A stretch of DNA of 64,000 nucleotides, from positions 868,001-932,000 of the forward strand of contig NZ_CAHLAR010000001.1 of NCBI RefSeq assembly GCF_903652925.1, given 5' to 3'. The position numbers and the translations under genes are program-made. Below the pieces are notes generated by a model. It worked only from the letters and a program-made list of their open reading frames with translations. It ran no database searches and had not been told where the DNA came from. The stretch comes from Achromobacter anxifer. GTDB taxonomy: Bacteria > Pseudomonadota > Gammaproteobacteria > Burkholderiales > Burkholderiaceae_B. Of the stretch, positions 45,296-54,965 are shown one piece after another. Each line of letters begins with the position of its first letter. Positions within the stretch are counted from its first letter, which is position 1.

Positions 45296-45682
45296 TCAGG
45301 CAGCGCGATGGCACACCGCTTCGACGTTGTAGCCGTCGGGGTCCAGGACGAAGGCGCCATAGTAGTTCGCGTGATACTGCGGGCGCAGCCCCGGGCCGCC
45401 GTTGTCGCGGCCGCCGGCTGCCAGCGCCGCGCGGTGGAAGGCGTCGACCTCGGCGCGGCTGCGGGCGCGAAACGCCACATGCACGCGCGGCGTGCTGGGC
45501 GTGCCCTGGTGGATCCAGAATTCGCTGCCCGGGTCGCCGGCGTCATCGGGTTCGCTTGACCCGAAGCCCACGCCGGTGGCCAGCTCCTTGCGGGGAACGC
45601 ATCCCACGGCCGCGAGCGCGCTCAGGTAGAACGTCCGGCTGCGCTTGAAGTCGCTCACGTGAATTTCGATATGGTCCAACAT
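45296..45682 (-). CDS. Glyoxalase/VOC-family protein
   Basis: A 128-residue vicinal-oxygen-chelate protein. MLDHIEIHVSDFKRSRTFY opens the first repeat with a metal histidine, HVAFRARSRAEVDAFHRAALAAGG the second, and GAFVLDPDGYNVEAVCH closes it with Glu. GAGGAG is upstream of the start at 45682; the frame extends to 45730. The reaction cannot be specified. Confidence 0.83.
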   Translation of the reverse strand: MLDHIEIHVSDFKRSRTFYLSALAAVGCVPRKELATGVGFGSSEPDDAGDPGSEFWIHQGTPSTPRVHVAFRARSRAEVDAFHRAALAAGGRDNGGPGLRPQYHANYYGAFVLDPDGYNVEAVCHRAA

Positions 45683-45818
45683 GCCGTGCTCCTCGGAATG
45701 GCGGCCGCAACGGGCCGGACAGACCAGCATAGGCCAGCAGGGCGGGGCAGGAGGCTTCGATTTGCAACGCCGGGCCAGGCGCCGCGTCCGGCGGATTCAG
45801 GCGCAGGCGCGTCGAAGC

Positions 45819-46607
45819 TCAATGCACGATCTGCTGCAGGAAGGCGATAGCCCGTTCGTGCTGCGGCCGCGTGAAGAATTCCTCGGGCGTATTGATCTCC
45901 ACGATCTGCCCCGCATCCATGAACACAACGCGATCCGCGACCTTGCGGGCGAAACCCATTTCATGAGTGACGCACAGCATGGTCATGCCGTCCTGCGCCA
46001 GGGATGTCATGGTGTCCAGCACTTCCTTGACCATCTCGGGATCGAGCGCGGAGGTCGGCTCGTCGAACAGCATGATCTTCGGCGCCATGCACAAGGAGCG
46101 GGCGATGGCGACCCGCTGTTGCTGTCCGCCCGACAACTGCCCCGGATACTTGCCGGCCTGATCGGGGATGCGGACGCGCGACAGATAGTGCATCGCGACG
46201 TCTTTCGCCTCGGCCTGGGACTTCCTCTTTACCCACATGGGCGCCAGCATGCAGTTTTCCAGCACGGTAAGGTGAGGGAACAGGTTGAAGTGCTGGAACA
46301 CCATGCCGACTTCCATGCGTATCTCGTTCAAGCGTTCGAGGTTGTCGTCCGCCTCGGATCCGCCGATCCGGATCTCGCCTTCCTGGTGGCGTTCAAGCTG
46401 GTTGATGCAGCGGATCATGGTCGATTTGCCGGAGCCGGACGGCCCGCACACGACGATCTTCTCGCCCTTGGCAACTGTGAGATCCACGTCGCGCAGCACA
46501 TGGAAGTTGCCGTACCACTTCGACACCTTGCGCATTTCCACAGCGGGGTGGCGCTCGAAGTCGATGGCGGATGGCCGGTCCTTGGTAAACAGCTTGCGTA
46601 GGTCCAT
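45819..46607 (-). CDS. aapP: Amino-acid ABC transporter ATP-binding protein AapP
   Basis: A 262-residue ATPase. Walker [15 protein letters not shown], signature [15 protein letters not shown], Walker [17 protein letters not shown], and the H-loop [14 protein letters not shown] are intact, matching polar amino acid transporters (GlnQ/AapP). It is the last of aapJ-aapQ-aapM-aapP and lies 5 bp from aapM. Confidence 0.93.
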   Translation of the reverse strand: MDLRKLFTKDRPSAIDFERHPAVEMRKVSKWYGNFHVLRDVDLTVAKGEKIVVCGPSGSGKSTMIRCINQLERHQEGEIRIGGSEADDNLERLNEIRMEVGMVFQHFNLFPHLTVLENCMLAPMWVKRKSQAEAKDVAMHYLSRVRIPDQAGKYPGQLSGGQQQRVAIARSLCMAPKIMLFDEPTSALDPEMVKEVLDTMTSLAQDGMTMLCVTHEMGFARKVADRVVFMDAGQIVEINTPEEFFTRPQHERAIAFLQQIVH

Positions 46608-46612
46608 GTTTT

Positions 46613-47788
46613 CTACCTCTTTTCCGAGCGCGCCAGGGCCCGCTCTACGGAACGTGAATAGCGCGACATCGAATAGCAACACGCGCAGTAAAAGAACGCG
46701 AGGAACGCGTAGCCGGTGTAGCGCGTGACCGGCGTCGCCCAGGCTGGGTCGTTGATCGCCACTTCCACCACCTTGAGCAGATCCAGGATGCCGACCATGG
46801 CGACCAGGGTCGTGTCCTTGAACAGGCCGATGAAGGTATTGACGATGCCGGGAACGACGATGCGCAAGGCTTGTGGCAGCACGATGAGAAAGGTGGTCTG
46901 CCAGTAGCCGAGCCCGAGCGATTGCGCGCCCTCGAATTGGCCCTTGGGCAGGGCCTGCAGGCCGCCCCGCACCACCTCGGCCATGTAGGCCGACGCGAAC
47001 AGCGTGACCCCGACCAGCGGCCGCAATAGCCGATCCGGGCGCAGCCCTTCAGGCAGGAACAGCGGCAGCATGGTGTTGAACATGAAGAGCACGGTGATCA
47101 GCGGCACGCCCCGGCCCAGTTCGATGGCGAGGGTGCAGACCAGCTTGACGAAGGGCAGTTCCGATCTGCGTCCCAGCGCCAGCGCGATCCCGATGGGCAG
47201 GGAGAACACGATGCCCACCAGCGACACCACCAGGGTCACGAGGACACCGCCCCACAGGTCGGTGGAGACCTGCGCCAGGCCCAGGGTTTCGGCCCCGGCC
47301 AGCAGGCAATACGAGACCACGGGCAGGACGGCGAAGAAATAGACGGCCCCAATGCGCTTGGCGGGAATGCGCCTGGACAGCAGCCACACCATCCCGACCG
47401 CGGCGAGCGCGAAGAACAGCAGGACGCGCCACCTTTCCTGCGGCGGGTAGCCGCCGAACACGAAGTAGCCGAGCTTGGCATTGATGAAGGGCCAGCATGC
47501 GCCGTAGCGTCCGTTGGCAATGGACGCCTGGCAGGCCTGGACGGAGCCGCCGGACCAGGTCGCGTCCAGCACCAGGAAGTCCAGCAGCCCGCGCAGAACC
47601 CGGTAGAGAATTGCCGCGCAAACCAGGGTGAGCGCGAAGGTCTTGGGGGATTCGAAGACGTGCTGCCTTAGCCAGGCGTACACCGTTCCGGCCCGGTGCG
47701 GAGGGAGGCGTCCCGGCAAGGCGCGTTCCTGCACGAACGCCGCGTTCTTCAGCGTTGAATTATCCATAGCGCCACCACTATCGTTCAA
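46613..47788 (-). CDS. aapM: Amino-acid ABC transporter permease AapM
   Basis: A 391-residue permease of the HisM/AapM type, with the N-terminal extension and extra helices that distinguish general L-amino acid transporters from smaller HisM proteins. EAA-loop region: [40 protein letters not shown] precedes it. It pairs with AapQ, overlapping that gene by 11 bp. Confidence 0.92.
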   Translation of the reverse strand: MNDSGGAMDNSTLKNAAFVQERALPGRLPPHRAGTVYAWLRQHVFESPKTFALTLVCAAILYRVLRGLLDFLVLDATWSGGSVQACQASIANGRYGACWPFINAKLGYFVFGGYPPQERWRVLLFFALAAVGMVWLLSRRIPAKRIGAVYFFAVLPVVSYCLLAGAETLGLAQVSTDLWGGVLVTLVVSLVGIVFSLPIGIALALGRRSELPFVKLVCTLAIELGRGVPLITVLFMFNTMLPLFLPEGLRPDRLLRPLVGVTLFASAYMAEVVRGGLQALPKGQFEGAQSLGLGYWQTTFLIVLPQALRIVVPGIVNTFIGLFKDTTLVAMVGILDLLKVVEVAINDPAWATPVTRYTGYAFLAFFYCACCYSMSRYSRSVERALARSEKR

Positions 47789-48989
47789 TCAACCGTACGC
47801 GCCGGTTGTATATGCCCATGAAGACTGACGTGACCAGGCTGATCGCGAGATAGACCGCCATCGTGATGCTGACGATCTCCACCGCGCGGCCGGTCTGGTT
47901 CAGCACGGTGCCCATGAAGACCTGCACCAGGTCCGGATAGGCGATGGCCACCGCCAGCGACGAATTCTTCGTCAGATTGAGGAACTGGCTGGTAAGCGGC
48001 GGAATGATGACCCGCAAGGCCTGAGGCGTGATCACCAGCGACTGCGTCTGCTTGGCCGACAGCCCGAGGGCGATGGCCGCTTCACGCTGTCCCGAGCCCA
48101 CCGCGCTCACTCCCGCGCGCACGATCTCCGCAATGAATGCGGCCGTGTACGTGGACAGCGCGACCACCAGGGCCACCATTTCGGGATAGACCCGGAGGCC
48201 GCCGGACAGGCCGAACCCCCGGAACCTGGGCAAGTCGGCGGACGCCTCGGGGCCGGCAGCCCAGATGCCGCCGGCCAGGATCAGGATGAAAGCTGCCCAT
48301 CCCATGGCCCGCGCCGGGTAGGCGCGTCCGCCGCGCAGGCGCTCGCGCGATGCCCAGCGGCGCACCAGGATGCAGCCCAGCGCCGCCAGCGCCAGCGCCA
48401 GCCAGATCGGCCAGGCCGGGCCGGCGAGCTTGATCATCGGCAGATACAGGCCGCGATTGTTCAGGAACACCCAGTCCGCAAGATTCAGCGACTCCTTGGC
48501 GGCCGGCAGCGTTACCAGCACCGCGGAATACCAGAAGAAAATCTGCAGCAGCAGCGGCAGGTTCCTGAGCGTTTCCACATACAGGCTGGCAGCCGCGGAG
48601 ACCACGACGTTGGACGACAGCCTGGCGATGCCTATGACGAAGCCGATGGCCGTCGCCAGGACGATGCCGGTCACCGCGACCAGCAGCGTGTTCAATAGCC
48701 CGACCACGAAGGCGTCGGCATACGTCGAGGACGCGCCGCTGTACGGTATCAGCGACTGGTTGATGTCGAAGCCTGCGGTGTTGCCCAGAAAGCCGAAGCC
48801 GGATGCGATGTTCGCAGCCTTCAGATTGGCGACCGCATTGGACACGCCGGCATAGCCCAGCCATAGAAGGAGCGCCGCCAGCAGCACTTGCAGCAGCATC
48901 CCTCTGACTTTGCGGTCATGGATCCAGGACAGCAGCGGCCGGACGGGCCGGCCGTCCCGGAGCTTGGGAGCGAGGGTGGAGTCTTGCAT
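47778..48989 (-). CDS. aapQ: Amino-acid ABC transporter permease AapQ
   Basis: A 403-residue permease with about eight helices and a large periplasmic loop at about 65-105 (FGFLGNTAGFDINQSLIPYSG), an AapQ feature. The EAA loop is VGSGQREAAIALGLSAKQTQS. Together with AapM it forms the channel for broad-specificity amino-acid uptake. Confidence 0.93.
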   Translation of the reverse strand: MQDSTLAPKLRDGRPVRPLLSWIHDRKVRGMLLQVLLAALLLWLGYAGVSNAVANLKAANIASGFGFLGNTAGFDINQSLIPYSGASSTYADAFVVGLLNTLLVAVTGIVLATAIGFVIGIARLSSNVVVSAAASLYVETLRNLPLLLQIFFWYSAVLVTLPAAKESLNLADWVFLNNRGLYLPMIKLAGPAWPIWLALALAALGCILVRRWASRERLRGGRAYPARAMGWAAFILILAGGIWAAGPEASADLPRFRGFGLSGGLRVYPEMVALVVALSTYTAAFIAEIVRAGVSAVGSGQREAAIALGLSAKQTQSLVITPQALRVIIPPLTSQFLNLTKNSSLAVAIAYPDLVQVFMGTVLNQTGRAVEIVSITMAVYLAISLVTSVFMGIYNRRVRLIER

Positions 48990-49014
48990 GGGTCACGAAT
49001 CCGTTTGCCAGGCC

Positions 49015-50025
49015 TCAGCGGAAAGGCGGGGTGTAGAACAGCCCGCCGTTCTGCCACGAGGCGTTGATCCCGCGCTCCAGCTTGAGCGGGCTTGCCGCGC
49101 CGAGGTTCCGGTCGAACAGTTCCGCATAGGAGCCGACCTGGGCCACGACCTGGTAGGCCCAGTCCGGGTTCAGTCCAAGCACCTTTCCTAGGGTGCCTTC
49201 CTTGCCCACGAAGCGCAGGATCTCCGGATTCGTCGTGGTCTTGGCGGTCTCCGCGATGTTCTTCGAGGTCAGGCCGAATTCCTCTGCCGCCTGCAAGGCG
49301 AAGATGGACCAGCGGACCACGCTGAACCATGCGTCATCGCCCTTGCGCACCGCAGCGCCCAGCGGTTCCTTCGACAGCCGGTCGGCCAGGATCACGTGTT
49401 CATCGGGGGCCTTCATCTTGCTGCGCAGCGCCGCCAGGATGCCGGCGTCGGCGCTCCAGGCATCGCAACGGCCGGATTCATAGGCGTTGGCGGCTTCCTG
49501 CACGGTGGCGAAGGTGATCACCTCGTTCTTCACCTTGTTTGCCCGGAAGAAATCGACCAGGTTGAGTTCGGTCGTGGACCCCTGGTTGGTGCAGATGGCT
49601 CCGCCGTCCAGCTCCTTGGCCTGGGAGATGGTGTTCTTCTTGACCAGCACGCCCTGGCCGTCGTAGTAGGTAATGCCTGCGTACAGCGCGCCCGCGCCTT
49701 CGCGCGACAGCGTCCAGGTCGTGGTGTTGAACAGCACGTCGACTTCGCCAGACTGCAACGCGGTGAAGCGCTGGGTCGGATTGAGGACGACGATCTTGTA
49801 GCGCTCCGAGTCGCCGAAGACGGCCGCCGCGATGGCGCGGCACACGTCGACTTCCAGGCCGTGGCGTTTGCCCGAGTCGTCGGGCATGGAGAACCCGGGA
49901 GACCCGGTGGTGGAGCTGCAAAGCAGATGTCCCCGCGCTTTCACGTCTTCCAGGGTGCCGGCGGTCGCTGCCGATGCCGTAAACGCTGCCGTGGCGGCAA
50001 GAATGGCGGTAAGGCTTTTTTTCAC
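49015..50025 (-). CDS. aapJ: Periplasmic amino-acid binding protein AapJ
   Basis: A 336-residue binding protein with a signal peptide (MKKSLTAILAATAAFTASA). GTLEDVKARGHLLC starts the mature fold, DVLFNTTTWTLSRE and GAICTNQGSTTELNL are ligand-loop regions, and the C-terminal YAELFDRNLGAASPLKLERG is typical of AapJ. It gathers L-amino acids, or in this island perhaps an acylated or D-amino acid. It lies 14 bp after the M20 amidohydrolase gene. Confidence 0.93.
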   Translation of the reverse strand: MKKSLTAILAATAAFTASAATAGTLEDVKARGHLLCSSTTGSPGFSMPDDSGKRHGLEVDVCRAIAAAVFGDSERYKIVVLNPTQRFTALQSGEVDVLFNTTTWTLSREGAGALYAGITYYDGQGVLVKKNTISQAKELDGGAICTNQGSTTELNLVDFFRANKVKNEVITFATVQEAANAYESGRCDAWSADAGILAALRSKMKAPDEHVILADRLSKEPLGAAVRKGDDAWFSVVRWSIFALQAAEEFGLTSKNIAETAKTTTNPEILRFVGKEGTLGKVLGLNPDWAYQVVAQVGSYAELFDRNLGAASPLKLERGINASWQNGGLFYTPPFR

Positions 50026-50039
50026 TTTTCGCTCCTGAG

Positions 50040-51218
50040 TCAGGCTTTGGGGAGACGCGCGCGAGCGATGGCAACAAAGAATCCCACGCCATAGGGAATC
50101 GCGTCGTCGTTGAAGTCGTATGCGGGGTTGTGCAGGGCGGCGCTCTGGCCGTTGCCGAGATTGACGTAGCAGCCGGGAATGCGCCTGAGCAGCTGGGCAA
50201 AGTCCTCGGAGCCGTTGCTGGGCGCGGCGGCCGAGTCCATGGCGTCGGCGCCGAACCGGGCCTTGATGATCTGGTCGACCGCGGCGGTGATCTGCGCGTC
50301 ATTGATCGTAGGGATGAAGACGCGGCTGTAGTCGACCTCCGAGGTGCAGCCGTAGCCGGCCGCCACATGCTCGGCGACGCGCCGCATTTCCGCCTCGATC
50401 AGGGCGCTGGTCTCGGGCTTGAACGAGCGGCAGTCGCCGCTGATGACGACTTCCCCGGTGCTTACGTTGCGGGTGCCCGATGTCGTCATGTCGGTGCAGG
50501 AGACGATTGCGAACTCGCCGGGAGGCACGACGCGCGACACGATGGTCTGCAATGCCACGATGATGCCGGCCGCCGCCACCAGCGCATCGCGCCCCAGGTG
50601 CGGGCGGGCCGAATGCACGCCGCGGCCCGATACCCTGATCTCGAAGTTGTCCTCGGCGGACTTGAACACGCCGGCGCGCGTCTCGAATCTTCCGACGGGC
50701 ACGCCGGGCGCGTTGTGCAGCGCATATCCCTCGCTGGCCGGAAACCGTTCCAGCAGGCCGTCGTCCAGCATGGCCAGCATGCCTTTGCCCCATTCCTCGG
50801 CGGGCTGGAAAACGAAGTGTATGGTGCCGTCGAAGTCCTGGCTCTGCGCCAGCGATTGCGCCGCGCCCAGCAGCATCGCGGTGTGGCCGTCATGGCCGCA
50901 AGCGTGCATGTAGCCGTCGTTTCTGGAAACGTGCGGGCGGTCCTCGGCCGGCGCCTCGGTGATGTGCAACGCGTCCATGTCGGCGCGCAGGATGATCGCC
51001 TTGGCGCTGCTGCCGCATTTGAGCGTGCCGACCACGCCGGTTCCGCCCACGCCTTCGGTGACGTCCATGCCATAGGCTCGCAGCAAGGCGGCTACGCGCT
51101 TGCTGGTCCGGCTCTCCTGGAAGCCGAATTCGGGGTTTGCATGGATGTCCTGGCGGATTGCGCGCAGTTCCTTGAATAGCGCATCGGGGCTGAATGAGGT
51201 TGCCACACGTCTCTCCAT
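50040..51218 (-). CDS. M20-family amidohydrolase (N-acyl amino acid or hippurate hydrolase type)
   Basis: A 392-residue metal-dependent amidohydrolase. Metal-site motifs: MHACGHDGHTAML, and FQPAEEWGKGM with the catalytic glutamate; GSEDFAQLL is the third-ligand block near the C-terminus. The central dimerisation domain is at about 180-295. It removes an acyl group from N-acyl amino acids or opens related amides. As the first gene before aapJ it suggests the transporter brings in acylated amino acids. Alternative start: a GTG at 51206 with GGAGAG just upstream, which is at least as likely as the ATG given here. Confidence 0.85.
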   Translation of the reverse strand: MERRVATSFSPDALFKELRAIRQDIHANPEFGFQESRTSKRVAALLRAYGMDVTEGVGGTGVVGTLKCGSSAKAIILRADMDALHITEAPAEDRPHVSRNDGYMHACGHDGHTAMLLGAAQSLAQSQDFDGTIHFVFQPAEEWGKGMLAMLDDGLLERFPASEGYALHNAPGVPVGRFETRAGVFKSAEDNFEIRVSGRGVHSARPHLGRDALVAAAGIIVALQTIVSRVVPPGEFAIVSCTDMTTSGTRNVSTGEVVISGDCRSFKPETSALIEAEMRRVAEHVAAGYGCTSEVDYSRVFIPTINDAQITAAVDQIIKARFGADAMDSAAAPSNGSEDFAQLLRRIPGCYVNLGNGQSAALHNPAYDFNDDAIPYGVGFFVAIARARLPKA

Positions 51219-51566
51219 CGAGTCTGCTGTTCTCGTCGCGGCAAATCCGCCGCAGCCTTCCGGGGTTCATGCCTGCCAGATTTGCAGCGGCAAGGACCGT
51301 CAAGGCAGCCGAAATTCTAGAGAGAGGGCGGCGCGCAATTGATGCGTTGTTGCGAGGCCGGGCGCAATATCGTCCCGTTTTGGCATGCAGGAGGTTGAAA
51401 GTTGCGGGTTTACCCGAAAATGCCCGCCGCGCGATGGCAACAGGCGCGGGACAAACTTGCGCAGGAGCACATGAACTAGCGCATTTTTCCCGGACCCGCG
51501 GGCCTAGAATTTTTGGCGTGCCGATGTAAGTCGTTCAAAAATCCGCAACCATCATTCGAGAAACCC
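51219..51566. other. Divergent intergenic region between the M20 and dpaL genes
   Basis: 348 bp with no convincing gene. It should hold both promoters. A small dyad, CGGGT-TT-ACCCG (51405-51416), is the only structured site. I found no match to the AT-rich motif seen before dadA and metC. Confidence 0.45.
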
Positions 51567-52763
51567 ATGCTGCTTCTAAACACCCATCCCGACCGCAACA
51601 AACCGTTTGAAGAACTGGATCGGGAAGTCTTTGCGCCGTCAGCGGTGAACGAAGCCCTGCAGTACGCCCGGGCACGGCCGGGCTACGCGCCGACGCGCCT
51701 GGTGGAGCTGCCGGAGCTGGCGCGCAAGCATTGCGTCGCGGCTGTTCATGTCAAGGACGAGAGCACGCGCTTCGGCCTGGGAAGCTTCAAGGCCCTGGGC
51801 GGCGCCTATGCCGTGATACGGCTGGCGTTGGAGCAGGCGTCCGATGCGCTGGGCCGCATGGTCGCCATCGGCGAGCTGCAATCGGAGGCCGTGCGCGCCG
51901 TGGCGGCGCGCATGGTCGTGGCCTGCGCCACCGACGGCAATCACGGCAAATCGGTAGCGCAAGGCGCGGCGCTCATGGGAGCCCGGTCCGTCATCTTCGT
52001 GCATGCCGGCGTCAGCCAGGCCAGGATCGAAGCCATCGCCCAGTTCGGAGCCGAGATCGTCCGCGTCGACGGCAATTACGACGATTCGGTGGCAGAAGCC
52101 ACCCGAACCGCGCAGGAAAAGGGCTGGACCATCGTATCGGATACGTCCTGGCCGGGCTACGAACGCATTCCGTCGCTGGTGATGCAGGGCTACACGACAT
52201 TGCTGCTTGAAGCGGTGCAGGAATTGCCGCAAGCGCCCACCCATGTCTTCATCCAGGCGGGCGTGGGCGGCATCGCGGCGGCCACGGCGGCTTTCATGAG
52301 CCTGGCGTACGCGGCGGCTGGCACTGTGGCACCCAGATTCATCGTGGTCGATCCGAAGCGCGCTGCCTGCCTGCTGGAAAGCGCGCGCCAGGGCGAGCGG
52401 GTGCGGATCGAAGGGCAGGAGCCGACCATCATGGCCATGCTCGAATGCTACGAACCGTCCCTGGTGGCCTGGCGCATACTCACGCGCGCGGCGCATGCAT
52501 TCATGACGGTCGATGAGCAGGACGCCGTGCATGCCATGCGCACCCTCGCGGCTCCCATTGGCGCTGACCGTCCCATCGTGGCGGGAGAAAGCGGCGGCGT
52601 GGGCCTGGCCGCGTTCCTGGTCGCCGCGCAGGACGCGGACATGCGTCGCTCCCTCGGCATTGACGACGCTTCACGCATATTCGTCATCAACACCGAAGGC
52701 GCCACCGACCCCGAGCAATATCAGCGGATCGTGGGCCGGTCGCCGGAAGCCGTGTTGGGCTGA
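51567..52763 (+). CDS. dpaL: Diaminopropionate ammonia-lyase
   Basis: A 398-residue PLP enzyme. The cofactor lysine lies in RFGLGSFKALGGAYA, followed by ACATDGNHGKSVAQGA, the Gly-rich phosphate loop in IQAGVGGIAAATAAF, and VAGESGGVG near the C-terminus, all features of DpaL/YgeX. It converts 2,3-diaminopropionate, both enantiomers in known members, to pyruvate and ammonia and also attacks D-serine. ATG at 51567 fits the family N-terminus. It is divergent from the aap operon and followed by an Lrp gene. Confidence 0.9.
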   Translation: MLLLNTHPDRNKPFEELDREVFAPSAVNEALQYARARPGYAPTRLVELPELARKHCVAAVHVKDESTRFGLGSFKALGGAYAVIRLALEQASDALGRMVAIGELQSEAVRAVAARMVVACATDGNHGKSVAQGAALMGARSVIFVHAGVSQARIEAIAQFGAEIVRVDGNYDDSVAEATRTAQEKGWTIVSDTSWPGYERIPSLVMQGYTTLLLEAVQELPQAPTHVFIQAGVGGIAAATAAFMSLAYAAAGTVAPRFIVVDPKRAACLLESARQGERVRIEGQEPTIMAMLECYEPSLVAWRILTRAAHAFMTVDEQDAVHAMRTLAAPIGADRPIVAGESGGVGLAAFLVAAQDADMRRSLGIDDASRIFVINTEGATDPEQYQRIVGRSPEAVLG

Positions 52764-53056
52764 GCAGGAGTCCATTCGCGGCACGCCTTGTCGGCAGGAC
52801 TACATCGAGTGTCCTCGCCATTCCCCATGGGCCATGGGGGAAGTGGGCGCGCAATTTTGTACCGGAAAACCGGAATTCTTCGGGAATAGTTCGCGTCCTG
52901 ACGCAATAAACTACTGCCAGCGGTCATGCCTGCCGCTGGCAGTCGTCGTTCGTGCCCGCCACGGCGATGGCCAGGATCCAGGGATCCGGATGCTTCACTG
53001 GCGATCCGGATGCCGGCACCAAGACCTGTTCGGGCAGCCTATTGCTATTGAGGACT

Positions 53057-53536
53057 ATGGCTATCTCACTCGATGCCTACGATCGAAAGATCCTGGAACT
53101 GCTGCAGGAAGACAACCGGCTTTCGCAGCGCGAGCTGGCGGACTCCGTGAATCTCTCCGCTTCCGCCGTCAACCGCCGTATCGCAGCCCTGGAGGCAAAC
53201 AAGGTCATCCGCGCCAGCGTCAGCGTGGTGGACCCGCAACTGGTCGGCCGGCCGATCACGCTGATGGTGGAAGTGAAAATCGAAAACGAACGCCTGGACC
53301 TGCTGGACGAGGTCACCAATCGATTCGTCCGGTGCCCCCAGGTGCAACAGGTCTATTACGTCACGGGCGACTTCGATTTTCTGCTGATCATGAACTGCAA
53401 GGACATGACGGAATACGAGCGGCTTACGCGGGAGCTGTTCTTCGCCGCGGGGAACGTCAAGAAGTTCCGGACGGTGGTGGCCATGAATGTCGCGAAGTCG
53501 ACGCTCAAGGTGCCGATGTTTGAAAGTCCGGAGTAA
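53057..53536 (+). CDS. Lrp/AsnC-family regulator (first)
   Basis: A 159-residue regulator: HTH at about 5-60 (LDAYDRKILELLQEDNRLSQRELADSVNLSASAVNRRIAALEA, shown in pieces as the usual Lrp pattern) and the RAM effector domain at about 68-150 (YYVTGDFDFLLIMNCKDM). The start is backed by AGGA. It is convergent with dadA (4 bp between stops) and 293 bp downstream of dpaL. Probable amino-acid-responsive control of dpaL, dadA or aap. Confidence 0.88.
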   Translation: MAISLDAYDRKILELLQEDNRLSQRELADSVNLSASAVNRRIAALEANKVIRASVSVVDPQLVGRPITLMVEVKIENERLDLLDEVTNRFVRCPQVQQVYYVTGDFDFLLIMNCKDMTEYERLTRELFFAAGNVKKFRTVVAMNVAKSTLKVPMFESPE

Positions 53537-53540
53537 CGCC

Positions 53541-54797
53541 TCAGTTCCCGAAACGATCGACGGTCAACCCTTCCAGATCGATCTCCGGCTTGCGTCCGCA
53601 CACGATATCCGCGACCACGCGCGATGTGCCGCAAGCCTGTGTCCAGCCGTTGGAGCCGTGCCCGCTGTTCAGAAACAGCCCGTCCCAACCCGAAGCCCCA
53701 AGTATCGGAGGCCCGTCCGGCGTCATGGGGCGCAGGCCGGCCCAGAAGGTGGCCTTTTCATAGTCGATGCCGTTGGGGAACATGTTCCGCACGGCGCGGA
53801 CCAACACCGCCTTCTGCCTGGGTTTCAGCGACAGGTCATGGCCGACCAGCTCGGCCATGCCGGCGGCGCGGATTCTGTTTCCCAGCCGGGAGACCATGAC
53901 CTTGTTGTGTTCGTCCATCACCGACATGTTGGGCGCGTGCTCGCCATCGGTCACCGGCATCGTGATGGAAAACCCCTTTAGCGGGTACACGGGCAGCCTG
54001 ATGCCCAGCGCAGCGACCAGCGCCGGAGCCTGATTTCCCAGGGCCACCACGGTGGCGTCGGCCTTCAGAATGCCTGCGGAGGTCTCCGCGCCTACCACCC
54101 GGCCGCCTTCCCGCAACAGGCGCCTGACCTCGGTTCCGAAACGGAAGCGTACGCCAGCATTCGCGAGCCAGGCAGTCATTGTCTGGCAGAAGACATGGCT
54201 GTCGCCCGATGCGTCGGCCGGCAGGTGCAGCGCGCCTTCGATATTGATCGCGGCGTCGCGCAAGGCAGGCTCCACCGCCATCGCGCCCCGTCCGTCCAGG
54301 ACGCTGTGGGCAATGCCGAACTCCTTCAGGGCGCTGGCGGCGATGTCGCCGTAGCGGCATTCCGCCTTGGTCTGGAACAGCTGCAGGACGCCGCCCGCGT
54401 GAAAGTCGAACGCGACGCCGGTCTCTCCCATCAGTTCCCGCAGGCAGGCCAGGCTGTAGTGGGCGACGCGCTGCATGCGCAGCTTGTTGACGCGGAATTG
54501 CGCCGCGTTGCACTGCTTGAGCCACTGGCGCGTCCAGCGCAGCCGCGCCGGTTCGGGCCAGAGCGAAAAGCGCACGGGGGCGTCGGCCTTCAATGCCATC
54601 TTCAACACTTTGACCGGCATGCCGGGCGCGGCCCAGGGGGCGGCGAAACTGGGGCACAGTCCGCCCGCATTGCCGAAGCTGGTCTCCATGGCCGCGCCAG
54701 GATGGCGTTCCACGACCTCGACGTCGTGGCCCTCGCGGGCCAGGTAGTAGGCAGTGGAGATTCCGACCACGCCGGCGCCCAGGACGAGGATCTTCAT
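53541..54797 (-). CDS. dadA: D-amino acid dehydrogenase
   Basis: A 418-residue FAD oxidoreductase of the DadA type. KILVLGAGVVGISTAYYLAREGH is the FAD site, SFGNAGGLCPSFAAPWAAPG and AWLANAGVRFRFGTEVR follow, and TPDGPPILGASGWDGLFLNSGHG.. WTQACG closes the flavin site. It oxidises D-amino acids to 2-oxo acids and passes electrons to the respiratory chain. The start at 54797 opens the dinucleotide motif. No alanine racemase is adjacent, so it probably acts on an imported D-amino acid. Confidence 0.9.
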   Translation of the reverse strand: MKILVLGAGVVGISTAYYLAREGHDVEVVERHPGAAMETSFGNAGGLCPSFAAPWAAPGMPVKVLKMALKADAPVRFSLWPEPARLRWTRQWLKQCNAAQFRVNKLRMQRVAHYSLACLRELMGETGVAFDFHAGGVLQLFQTKAECRYGDIAASALKEFGIAHSVLDGRGAMAVEPALRDAAINIEGALHLPADASGDSHVFCQTMTAWLANAGVRFRFGTEVRRLLREGGRVVGAETSAGILKADATVVALGNQAPALVAALGIRLPVYPLKGFSITMPVTDGEHAPNMSVMDEHNKVMVSRLGNRIRAAGMAELVGHDLSLKPRQKAVLVRAVRNMFPNGIDYEKATFWAGLRPMTPDGPPILGASGWDGLFLNSGHGSNGWTQACGTSRVVADIVCGRKPEIDLEGLTVDRFGN

Positions 54798-54842
54798 GGT
54801 TTTGTTTTCTCTATGAGGAATCCTGCAAGCGTAAGAGACCCA

Positions 54843-54860
54843 GGAGAGAAATTTATTTCC
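54843..54860 (-). promoter_or_regulatory. AT-rich motif upstream of dadA, shared with metC
   Basis: Minus strand GGAAATAAATTTCTCTCC, 46-63 bp upstream of dadA. It matches 14 of 18 positions of the motif at 56566-56583. Candidate Lrp-type site. Confidence 0.4.
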
Positions 54861-54965
54861 TTTTGCCGGCGTCACTCGCGAGAACAGGAAAGAACATTCA
54901 CCTGTTGCATGTCCGATTCGGTCGCCTGGCCGCCCGCCTTGGGATCAGGCGGGGAGATGGCTTGC